A DNA stretch of 64,000 nucleotides, from the NCBI GenBank assembly GCA_021209875.1, contig JAGYVD010000004.1, positions 1,240,001 to 1,304,000 of the forward strand. The letters run 5' to 3'. Source of the DNA: Rosellinia necatrix (lineage: Eukaryota > Ascomycota > Sordariomycetes > Xylariales > Xylariaceae). The number at the start of each line of letters is the position of its first letter. Within the stretch, counting starts at the first letter, position 1. Below the pieces are notes generated by a model. The model saw nothing but the letters and a program-made list of their open reading frames with translations, was not told where the DNA came from and searched no databases. Below, piece by piece: positions 53,780 through 63,374 of this stretch. The translations under genes and the position numbers were made by a program.

Positions 53780-55450
53780 CATAATAAATCGCCTAAAGGT
53801 TAATATAGCCTGGTTTATAAATAATTTTATAAAAATAAGCGACATTAAATCCTATTTTGCTAGAAAAGCCTTAAAAGACCTGATCTCTTACTTGTTAAAC
53901 AAGCACCTTAATATAATTATAACATCTAAGGACTTAATGTAACACTTGCATAACACTTACAAGGAATAAGAACAAGCTAGAACAGGAAGCGTTAGAACTT
54001 ATACCTTTAGAATACCACGACTTTTTTAACGCGTTTAGCAAAAAGGAATTGAAATAATTTACCCCCCTACCGACTTTATGTAGATTATAAAATAGACTTT
54101 ATAAAAAATAAATCAGCTAAAAACCTAAAGTATAATTTTTTATATAAGATGTTGCTTAATAAATTAAAAGCCGTGCAAAAATATCTAATTAATAACTTAC
54201 AAAAAAGTTTTATTAAATTTAATAACGTGCTATATACGTTGCTAATACTATTTATAAAAAAAGCTAATAAAAAATTCTGTTTTTATATAAATTATTAAAA
54301 ATTAAACAAAATTATAAAAAAAAACCAGTATTTTTTACTATTTATTAAAAACACCCTGTTTTATATTTTAAATATTAAAACTTTTATAAAAATTAATTTA
54401 AAACAGGCCTTTTTTATATTTATATATATAAAAATAATAAAAATCTAACTATTTTTTATATAAAAGATAAAATATACCGTTATAAAATATTATTGTTTAA
54501 ATTAATAAATAGTCTGTTTATGTTTTAAAATATATTAATAATATATTATTTAATTTTTGCAAAGCTTTTATAACATATATATAAACAACGTATATATTTA
54601 TTTAAATAATTTAAAAATATATAAAATATATATAAAAAGCCCCTTAAAAGCTGCATAATATTAGCTTATAAGCCGATGTAAAAAATCAAAGTTTTATTTA
54701 TAATAAACTAAATTTTTAAATTATATTATTAAGATTAAAAATATATAAGTTAACCTAGCAAAAATTAAAACTATAATAAATTAAAAAAACTTTATTATAA
54801 TAAAAACGTATAATTTTTTAAAAATTTTGCAATTTTTATTAAAAATTTCTTAATTAATATAGTTATCTTATAATTTTTATAAATCGTTTCAACTTAAAAA
54901 CAAACCTTTTAATTGAATAAACGATTATAATAAAGCTTTTATTTGTTAAAAAAGCTTCAACAACACCTTTTTATTAAAATATTATTAATATAAACTATTT
55001 ATAAAAATTAAAATTAACTTGTTTAATAAAGTTGCAGCAGAAGTATTATTATAGCTATATAAAAATAAATAGCATTTTATAGCTTATTTTTAAAAGTATT
55101 ATATAATATTAAATTAAATTATAATATTTTTAATAAAAAATACTAGCTATAATTATAACATTAAAAAATAAAAGCTGAAATTAATAAATAGTTAAAAAAA
55201 ATTTTTATAATTACAGACTATTAAACATTGAAACATTTTAATATAAAATAATATTGAAACTTAAAACAAGCTAAATAAACTAAACTATTTTCAAAATGTA
55301 ACTTATTAATTATTTTTTATTTTAAAAAAAACGTAATAATTAATGTTTTATTATATAAACAAAAAGTTTAACAATATAAAAGCTAAAAAAAATACAAAAT
55401 ATTTAACGATTTTTAACTTATTATTAGTAAAATAAAAGCGATATTTTTAT
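53780..55450 (+). pseudogene. Decayed Gypsy pol (protease linker, RT, RNase H) of G-B
   Basis: The best preserved pol in the window. At 54010 the frame reads EYHDFFNAFSKKE. One base shift later (54059) comes LPPYRLYVDYKIDF, the start of the RT region ('LPPHRPYDHKIDL'). Then follow LYKMLLNKLKAVQKYL, NLQKSFI, ILFIKKANKKFCFYINY ('PILFVKK..GSLRFCVDYR'), TFIKINLKQAF ('FTKLDLRQAF') and a ruined YLDD block near 54590. RNase H shows VAAEVLL at 55031 and HFIAYF shortly after. A frameshift and many RIP stops kill it. It is the protease-to-RNase H part of a Ty3/Gypsy polyprotein. Confidence 0.8.
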
Positions 55451-56442
55451 AAATAAAAAATATTAACCTTTTATATTAGCGTTAAAAAATTTAAAATATT
55501 AATTAATTTTTAACTAATTAATAGAATACTAAAAAAAAACTAAAAAAATCTTAAAATAAAAATTTATTCATAAAAAGCTAAAAAAAGGAAAAAATAAGAA
55601 CTAATAGCAACTTAAAAACAGATGAATAATAATATATAAAAACTAATGGTTTTTAATTATTTTTATTTAAAAACTAGGCTTATTTAAAAATTTATAATTA
55701 TATATTTATTGCTTATTTAAACAAATATAAAACTAAAAACTAATATTAAAAAATATTAATAACTTAAATTAACTAATAATTATAATATATACATAATAAA
55801 TTATATAAAATACTAACTAATAAAAATATTTTATAATAAAACTTTAAAGTTTGTAAAACTATTATTAATTTTTAATTATATATAATAATATTTAATAATA
55901 AACTTTAAAGAAATATTTAAAACAAATATAAATATAATAATGTATTAATTATAATAAACTGTTTAAAAAAACATAAACAATTTTTATATAATATAAAGTA
56001 TAATAATTAATATAATAAAATATATTATAAATACTTATTTAAAATATTTAATATATTTATAAATATAATATTAACTAACAAACAATAATTTATTTTAATT
56101 TTTATTAATAAATAATATAAATGAATAAATATAAAATATATATTAGCTTTTATAAAATATTATAAAACCGTTAAACAAAAAAATAATAAATAAATATTTT
56201 AATTAATAATTAATCCTTTATATTAACTATTAGAAAAACAATTAATTAAAACAAATATTAATAATAAATTATATTTAAGCATTATTATTTTATAAGTTTA
56301 TAAAACTATTATTATATAAAATAAAAATAAAACTTTTAATATTTTTTAATTTTACCTAAAAAAATAAAATAGCTATAAAAAAACTAAAACTATTATTAAA
56401 TAAAAAAAAACATTTAAAATAAAAACATAAAATAAAACATTA

Positions 56443-56691
56443 AGTTACGGATGACTGGTCCTTCTTGTAGCGTGCGTGGCACGCACGGGACATCCGTACA
56501 CCTGTTGCCAACTGGTGCGCACAGACCAGCTGTAGCGCACAGACTGGACCCACCCCACACACCTGCACTTAGCCAGAATTCTAGTGGGCTAATTCCTCCC
56601 ACTTACTCTTTCCTTTTTTATCTGTAGATTTTTTATACAATATATCACATATTGCTGGAGCTTTGACTTTTTATTTATAACTGGTGCAACA
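56443..56691 (+). repeat. Solo G-family LTR nested in G-B, nearly RIP-free
   Basis: AGTTACGGATGACTGG...CTGGTGCAACA, 249 bp, the cleanest copy of this LTR. The flanks CATTA (56438-56442) and CAATA (56692-56696) differ at one base, so the TSD is imperfect. It keeps the near-palindrome CGTGCGTGGCACGCACG. Confidence 0.85.
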
Positions 56692-57331
56692 CAATAAAAA
56701 TAATTTATTTTATAAATTTTGTTAAAAAATATTTAAAATAAATTTAAATATAAATAATAAAACAACTATAAATAATAAAACTTTAACTTTAATATAAAAA
56801 CTATATATTAATATTAAAAAAACAATTATTAAAAATAACCCCTTAATAAATAAATTAAAATATTTTATAATATAATTAAAGTTTAAAATAATTAATAAAA
56901 ATAAAAACATATTTATTTTAAAAATATTATTTAATTAAAAATTAATAAACTAATATTATGTTAATTAATTATAATTATATTTAAATAATTTATTATTAAA
57001 ATAAAAAGCTAAAATTTAAACAAAAATTAATTAAACTATAAAAAAAAAGAAATTTGTTGTAAAAAATTAAAGCTTTAAAAATATATTATTAAAAACTATA
57101 ATATTAAATTAATTAAAAAATTGAAATATTCATAATAATTAATATTTAATAAAAAACTTTAACAATAAAATAAAATTAGTAAAAAATTTTATAATATAAA
57201 TTTAAAAATAATAATAATAAAAATATATTAAAGTCTTATATAATAATTTAATATAAATAGCAAATTATAAATAAAAAAAAAACTAGTTATGCTAGCCAGC
57301 CAAAACCTGGCTTAAAATAACTAATAGACTA

Positions 57332-57445
57332 CTTTTATTTAATTTATTACAGGTCAGCTAGGCCTTGCGGGCCTAGTCTAGCCGGCTTAGCTTATTTTAG
57401 AGTAGGTCCTCTAGACACTTCCGACCTGTTTATATTAAATAAAAC
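57332..57445. repeat. Small foldback element with ACAGGTC/GACCTGT arms
   Basis: Inverted arms TTTTATTTAAT...ACAGGTC (57333-57355) and GACCTGT...ATTAAATAAAA (57423-57443) enclose a GC-rich core with a perfect hairpin CTAGGCC-TTGCG-GGCCTAG (57358-57376). A second hairpin AGCCAG...CTGGCT lies just left (57293-57312). It is unlike the surrounding RIPed DNA and absent from the visible G-A counterpart. A MITE-like insert is possible. Confidence 0.6.
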
Positions 57446-57714
57446 TTTTAATAAAATTAAATAATTAATTATAAGCTATAAAAAAAACAAGTTTGATATA
57501 ATATATAAAAATAATAATAAAGCTGTACAAGGAAATATAATAAAACAAAAATAAAAATAAACATAAATTAAAATAAATATAAAAAAAATAATATAATATA
57601 AAAAACTTATATAATAATTTAATAATATTAAAGCTTAAAAAATATTATATAAAAGTTGCAAGTTTAAAACTTAAATATATTTTATAAACACGCTATTTTT
57701 TTTAAAAAAAAAAT

Positions 57715-57962
57715 AATTATAAAGAACTAATTTTTTTTATAGCATATATAACATGCGCAGAACATCTATACACTTATTGCCAACTAGTACGCATAAACCA
57801 GCTGTAGCATATAAACTAGACCTACTTTATACCTGCACTTAACCAGAATTCTAATAAGCTAATTCCTCTCACTTACTCTTTCTTTTTTTTATCTATAGAT
57901 TTTTTATATAATATATTACTTATTGCTGGAGCCTTAACTTCTTATTTATAACTGGTGCAACA
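57715..57962 (+). repeat. G-B 3' LTR, 248 bp
   Basis: AATTATAAAGAAC (AGTTACGGATGAC after RIP) to CTGGTGCAACA. Here the U3 end is the RIPed half and the other end is clean, the reverse of the 5' LTR. Confidence 0.85.
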
Positions 57963-57967
57963 TTATT

Positions 57968-58310
57968 TTTTCTTCTGTTCTGATTAAACAAATTCAAAGC
58001 TATTTCAAGCCTAATATGCCTAAAAGTTAGGGTTATAAAAAAAGAAGTTGGGTAATAGAGCCCCGACCCTAGTAGAACCTAATCAAGAAAAACTAAGGTT
58101 GAGAAAAGAAGAGAACTGCATATAGGGCCGACGGCCAGAATTCCCACTTATGCATACCACCGGCCATTCACTACATGACTGGCCTACCGCATTCACCACC
58201 TCATACTTGTACCCACTTAGCCGGGGAACCAATCAGGGGCCGCCAGGCCACTTATTCATCTAGCCAATCAGGGCCATCATGACTGTGGGCTATGAGATTG
58301 CAACTTTTTA
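57968..58310. other. Little-RIPed island with two CCAAT boxes, origin unknown
   Basis: GC-balanced sequence right after the G-B TSD with no ORF of note. It contains AACCAATCAGGGGCC (58209-58223) and AGCCAATCAGGGCC (58261-58274), two CCAAT-type motifs in the same direction. It could be promoter or LTR DNA of an unrecognised element or original unique DNA. It stops at an A-run near 58308. Confidence 0.45.
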
Positions 58311-58734
58311 AAAAAAAAAAAATTATTAATAATCTTGATAAAAAATATTAATATATAAGCTAATATAAATAAAATATTATATATTTTTCTTTTAAATAAT
58401 AATTAGGTTGTTTATAAACTAACTATTAAACTTAAACTTATATAACTAAAACTAACCAGCTTTATAAAACTATGTCTTATAAGCTATATATATATTGTTT
58501 ATAATTTCTGTTATTTAGCTAAAAAAATAAACCTTATTTATTACCCTAATAAATATATTTTCAGCCATAGCTTATTATAAAAACCTTAAATTTAACAGCA
58601 GTAGCTACTATATACTTAAATATAATATATATATAGCAGAACAGCTTGTTATATTTAATACTTTTTAAAAAGCTTAGATCACTGCTATATGGTTATCCTT
58701 ATAATATAAAATATATTTATTTATTTATTTATTC
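58311..58734. other. RIPed A+T-rich stretch
   Basis: Typical RIPed sequence with AT microsatellite near 58620-58640. I see no gene or match to the four LTR families. Confidence 0.6.
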
Positions 58735-59345
58735 ATGCGGTTAGACCCTGCAAGAGCTTGTTGCCCCAACCACCATCAAGTTCTTCTTAAAAGAAAGCGA
58801 AAAACTAGGCAACAAAGCGTTGCTCAAGCACCTGATATGCACTACTAATCCCTGCCCCCGCATTACAAGGGAGCATATTATCTAACTTCTCTGTCGCCAA
58901 GCGTATAGCATAGGCAAACAAACAAGAAACCACAAGGCCTGAAGACCGCGCGTATTCTCTGCTGGGCATATTCGGTGTTCATATGCCGCTCATCTATAAT
59001 AAAAAAAAGAAGAAAAACAATAAAACGGCTTCAGAACAAGATCACAGAAGATCAGAAAAGCAAGTCTTAGTCGGCCACTGCACAGCTATCCGCTCACTAA
59101 CTTGTGCAAAAAGCCAGCATAAGGACTTCTCAGTACTGTTCAGCCTCTAGGCTGTGCCCAAAATACAACACTTTATAGCAAAAGAGCAAAAGCTCGCTAA
59201 AATGCGCGAAAAACTAAGGAGCGATAGCAAAAGTCAAGCCGTAGTCCTCTAAGCTAACAAGGGAGGCTATAGGCCACCCCCTCACAGGCCACCCCGCAAG
59301 GCCTGAAAACATGCTTCACACGTACCCTAATCCAGTTAAACACTC
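58735..59345. other. Less-RIPed island, unidentified
   Basis: Sequence of moderate G+C, with C+A-rich composition on the plus strand. The longest readable piece (LQELVAPTTIKFF... at about 58757) is short and broken by stops, and I recognise no family. It includes the left arm of an inverted repeat (59251-59290) and a local duplication of AGGCCACCCC (59270 and 59285). Confidence 0.5.
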
Positions 59346-61052
59346 CGTAATATCTTAATTAATTTTTTTTTTTTTTAATATTATTAAAATCGCGTTTTTT
59401 TTTTAAAAAAAATGTCTGCTTTAGAAAAAAAACTGCGCGTAATAAACGTTGTTTATAATATTAAATTTAATATATTTATTTATAATATAATATTCAAATA
59501 AAAAGTTAAACAAAGTTATTTATAATATTAAAATAATAAAATTCTAGCTTAAAAAAAACTAATAAAAGTTTATAAATTTTATTACTGCATTTAAAACACC
59601 GTTTAATTAATTAATATATTAACTAAACTAATTTAAACTATATATTTAAATTAGCCAAATTATATATTATAGTTTAACAAGCTTTAATTATTTTATTTAA
59701 AGCTAAAAAGTCAAAAAAAAACGTAATATAAGCAATTTTAGCTTAAATTTTATTCATATAATTAATTAAATATTATATAGTTAATTATAAACAAATTAAT
59801 AAATCTATAGCTTTAAATATTAACTTATTTTTTAACTATTTAAGAATTAATAAAATTTTTAATATTTTATTTAGTCAATATTATAATATAAACAAAATAA
59901 ATATTAGTTAACATAATGTTAATAATTATTAAGAAATTTTTAAAAAGCTAAAAAGGTAATAAATAAATTATTACGTTAAAATATATTAATAAAACTAACA
60001 TAGTTTTTTTTCATAATTTTAAAAATATTAAAATTGCAAATTAATTCTTTTAAACTAAAATAAAAATAGTTAAACTAATTAATTGTTTAAAACTTTATTT
60101 AATAAATAATTTTATAATTAAATTAATATTAATTAGTTTGTAAATATATTTATTTTATATATAAAATGTAGCTAATATTTTATAGGCTTTATTATAATTA
60201 CGTTTTATAGCTATTAAATATTAAAGTTTTTATAATATTAAAAAAACAGCTTAAACGACCATTATTAAGAACTAATAATATAAACTTTAATATTATAACA
60301 ACTAAAATAAACGTTTAAAAATATTATAAATAAATTCAAACTAAAGTTTAAATCTTAATTTATTTATAAATATTTAAAAAATAGCTAAAGTTTTCTCAAA
60401 AAATTGTTTAAAGCTGTTATTATTAAAATATATACTATTAAAATTAAAAAAAAGTTTTAAAAATTACGCCGAAAACATTTATATTAATTAAATAATTTAT
60501 TATATTAACATTTTAAAATAAAATAAATATAATATTTATTAAAATATTTTTAAAAGCTAGAACTTATTTAAAACAAGTCAGAAACTAAATATTAAAATTT
60601 TTATACCTTTTAATAATAATTATTAGCTGTTAATTTATAAATCTTTTTAAGCTTTTAATTATTAAGCCGATAAAATTATAAATTGTAAAACATAAATTAT
60701 ATATTATAAAACAAAAACTTTAAAAACGCTAAAAAGTCTATTAAATGATTAAAATTATATTTAAAAATTAGTTTGTTAATATAATTAATATATAAAAACT
60801 AAATAAAAACTTAAAAATAAAATTATATATAAAATAAAACTAGCAATAATAATATTTTTAACAGCACTAACAAATTAAACGCTAACTTAATTAAAACAGA
60901 AAATAAAATATAAAACTATATTATCGTTAAAAACGTTAAGTAACGCTGTATTACTATTAAAATTAATTGAATAACAAATTATTAATTAAATTAGCTGTAT
61001 TTAGAGTGAAGTAGCCCGCGAGGGGGTGGCCCATAGCCTTCCCTGTTAGCTT
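59251..61052. mobile_element. Possible DNA element or inverted pair bounded by 40-bp inverted repeats
   Basis: 59251-59290 (AAGCTAACAAGGGAGGCTAT...) and 61013-61052 (...CTTCCCTGTTAGCTT) are inverted copies differing mainly by transitions. The 1.7 kb between them is strongly RIPed without readable ORF. The arms could be terminal or subterminal repeats of a transposon, or two fragments of one repeat in opposite orientation. No flanking TA or other TSD is convincing. Confidence 0.45.
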
Positions 61053-62385
61053 ATAGTCTCGGAGGCATAAAAAAAACCCAACTAGCCATTGCCTATACAA
61101 AACAACACCATGACAACTACTCGCCAGTATTCTGGTTTAATATTAAAGACAAAAACTCTCTACACCAAAGCTTTGCCAGAGTAGCCGACCAAATCAAACA
61201 ACAGCATCCCTCTGCTCGCTACATCAGTGGCCTAGACACACAGAACGACCTGAACGACACGGTTAACGCTGTTAAAGCTTGGTTAAGTTTGCCGCGCAAC
61301 TCCCGGTGGCTTCTCGTCTACGAAAATTATGACAATCCTAAGTTGCTGTCTAACCCAGATCCTGCTGCTATCGATATCCAGAAATACCTCCCAGAATCAT
61401 ACCAGGGTGCGATCATCATCACGACCAGGTCATCCCAAGTCAAGATTGGCCATGCCATTCGGATGTCAAAGCGACGAAACGAACAATCAGCCGCGCTTCT
61501 TCGATTATGGGCGTACTTTGACAGCCAGGACCTCTGGCTTGAGCTGCTTCAACATCACGGTCTAGATAGCCCGCAGTGGATTCGCGAAGTAACGAAAGAC
61601 GAGCTGAATTTCCATCGTACTGTCCAAATCCTAAGTGAACACGGTCTTGTTGAAGTTAACGAGCCGATATACGGCCTACTAGAGTCGAGGGGATATAGTG
61701 TGCATAGCTGTGTTCATTCCTGGATGGCTTCTGTTTTGAATCCAGAGCCGAGTAGACGCCTGGCCACATTGCCATTCAATGTATAGCGTCTCACCTTCAC
61801 AGGCCGGGATCCAGTAAATGGCAGATACAATACAGATGATTGCTCCAGCATGCCGAAAGATACAGTTGTCCCATTCTAAACACGATTATAGATGATGAAT
61901 CAAGCTGGATTTTTAACGCCTTTGGCGTTTTATACAGATATCAAGGGAAGCTAAAAGAAGCGGAGGAGATGTGCAGCCGGGCACTCCAAAGCTACCTGAA
62001 GGTGTTCGGGCCCAACCACATGTCAACGCTCGAATTAGTCAACAACCTTGGCCTCTTATATAAAGATCAAGGGAGGCTGAAAAAGGTGGGGGAGATGTAC
62101 AACAGAGCACTCCAAGGCCAAAAGAAAAAGCTCGGGTCTGACCACAGATCCACCCTTAATACAGTCAACGGCCTTAGTGTTTTACATAAAGAACAAAGGA
62201 GGATGAAAAAAGCGGAGGAGATGTACAACCGGGCGCTCCAAAGCTACGAGAAAACGCTCGGGCCTGACCATATATTAACCCTTAGGCCACTTTACAACCT
62301 TGATGTCTTGCACCCACATCAAAACAGGCCGAAAAAAGCGGAGGAGATGTTCGGCCGGGCGTTTCGAGGCTTTCAATCCACATAA
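61037..62385 (+). pseudogene. NB-ARC/TPR NLR-type gene, decapitated and broken
   Basis: The reading frame opens at 61037 without a start codon and is NB-ARC from AYSLGG onward. The P-loop reads GGIKKTQLAIAY (61061 on) where GGIGKT is expected. It continues with FWFNIKDKNSLHQSFARVA, the Walker B region WLLVYENYDNP (first acidic Glu) and the sensor IIITTRSSQ. After RMSK (61471) the sequence jumps to NEQSAALLRLWAYFD, so roughly 100 residues with the GLPLA motif are missing in frame. The winged-helix part ends in a one-base deletion near 61768 and a stop at 61784-61786. The shifted frame (AIQCIASH from 61771) meets TGA at 61837-61839, then runs open to 62385 with four TPR units of about 42 residues (AEEMYNRAL..., LGPDH...). 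Such proteins are fungal STAND signalling NTPases in self/non-self recognition or cell death. This copy is very likely dead. The internal ATG at 61289 is not a true start. Confidence 0.85.
61840..62385 (+). pseudogene. TPR array of the broken NLR gene
   Basis: It follows the TGA at 61837 in the same frame; its first codon is TTG, not ATG. After LLQHAERYS and a linker come four kinesin-light-chain-like TPR units of about 42 residues. They share G-x-L-Y/H-x-x-Q-x-x-x-x-K-A/V-x-E-M-Y-x-R-A-L and x-x-L-G-P-D-H, and the last unit is degenerate (VLHPHQ, RAFRGFQ). Clean codons and C+G content show little RIP here. In this family the repeats form the C-terminal ligand-sensing arm. Confidence 0.85.
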
Positions 62386-63374
62386 TCATCAGAGAACGTA
62401 TCTCTAACCAATTCATTTTAAATCCTCAATAGATTTTATAATTAAACAAAAAAGTCCCAAGAGACCATGTCCATCTTGAGATATCTTTTGTCAACTTCTC
62501 AATTTATTTCTGCATACTATAAATTAGATTCTCTAAACTCACGAGTGCAGCACTGTGAGCATGCGCAGAATCGTAATGAAGGCGATGCATACAATATGAA
62601 TACGTGAACGAGTTATTTCAAGCACCGAGCAACAATTCAGGTTTCGAGGCATTCTCATAACCCTGCCAGGTAGCTAAGGTCATATGCTGCAACTTTTATA
62701 TCAGATAGCACTTTCAATCGTATCAGAGGGCATCTGGATAATAACTCCCGACCGAGCTTATCGTATCATCGGGGTATCGTCATCGTCGCCGTCAAAAGAC
62801 GCCAAGACAAGCCTCCCTCTCTGAGTTGTTATAAGCCGTCAGCGCTCTACCTGTAAACCATCAATGGCCCTTACCCCTTTGTTCAAGTAAATTCGGAGTA
62901 TTGAAGTCATTTGGGTGTTAACAATCCTCCATTAGGGGGGCTATAATTACGTAATCTTCTACTAGCCGTTGCTAAAGCCTGATAAAAGATATATCCTGTT
63001 AAAGTTAGAAGCATGTTGTTTCTGCTCATAAGCGCACCATAATTACGTTGAATGCGAGCTACCTGTCACACTACTCCAAATCTCGCTGCGGTACTATTAG
63101 TCTAGTTTCTGACTAATCCATGGGTTGTGTGGCTAAGGGCAGACAGTCCTGTAGCGTTGCGGCGTAGCCAGGCCGCGAGCGGGGATAGGCAACCATCACC
63201 ATCCACCCACCATCAACCATATGAATCAAAATGGCTGTGGAATAATTATTCTAGTATCTCTTCTTCATTTCCAGAGCCTGACCGTATTTCTCTTTACCTG
63301 AAAACTCATTCTTCCCATATCCCTACCGTATCTCCCTTTCCCCCTATTTTAGTAAATGATTGCACCATCTAGCT
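62386..63374. other. Intergenic region and 5' region of the NACHT gene
   Basis: Ordinary composition with no supported gene. The 30 bases before about 63350 are pyrimidine-rich (CTCCCTTTCCCCCTATTTT), as often seen near fungal transcription starts. No clear TATA box. An open frame at 63127-63372 has no family signal and starts with a non-ATG-context codon, so it is not called. Confidence 0.6.

Larger units (their letters stand above)
52416..57962 (+). mobile_element. G-B: Ty3/Gypsy element with TSD TTATT
   Basis: LTRs at 52416-52661 and 57715-57962 with TTATT repeated at 52411-52415 and 57963-57967. Sense is plus. A decayed protease/RT/RNase H series is readable at 53780-55400 and the 3' polypurine tract is RIPed to A. 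Within it lie a solo LTR of the same family (56443-56691) and a foldback element (57332-57445). Excluding these the interior is about 4.7 kb, against 6.1 kb in G-A, so an internal deletion is likely. Short minus-strand ORFs at 56414-56602 and 56722-56910 are shadows. Confidence 0.88.

Noticed and set aside
56438..56696. Treating 52416-56691 as the full G element
   Set aside because: The flanks TTATT and CAATA do not match, whereas TTATT matches exactly after 57962; so 56443-56691 is a nested solo LTR.
56414..56910. Two minus-strand ORFs of 62 residues
   Set aside because: The first is antisense to the solo G LTR, the second antisense to RIPed G-B interior. Neither has a family signal.
1..61000. 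Mitochondrial genome origin for the A+T-rich block
   Set aside because: No rRNA, tRNA or respiratory genes. Instead there are LTRs with TSDs and RIP-type depletion of CpA, which are nuclear features.
1..61000. Centromere
   Set aside because: Nested RIPed retroelements occur in some fungal centromeres, but sequence alone cannot show it and a STAND gene lies directly at the edge. CENP-A mapping would decide.
61289..61786. Taking ATG 61289 as a gene start
   Set aside because: The NB-ARC frame extends upstream without a stop to 61037 and includes the P-loop, so this Met is internal.
63127..63372. Possible small gene before the NACHT gene
   Set aside because: No domain, first codon is not a convincing start, and it overlaps the pyrimidine-rich promoter/leader of the next gene.
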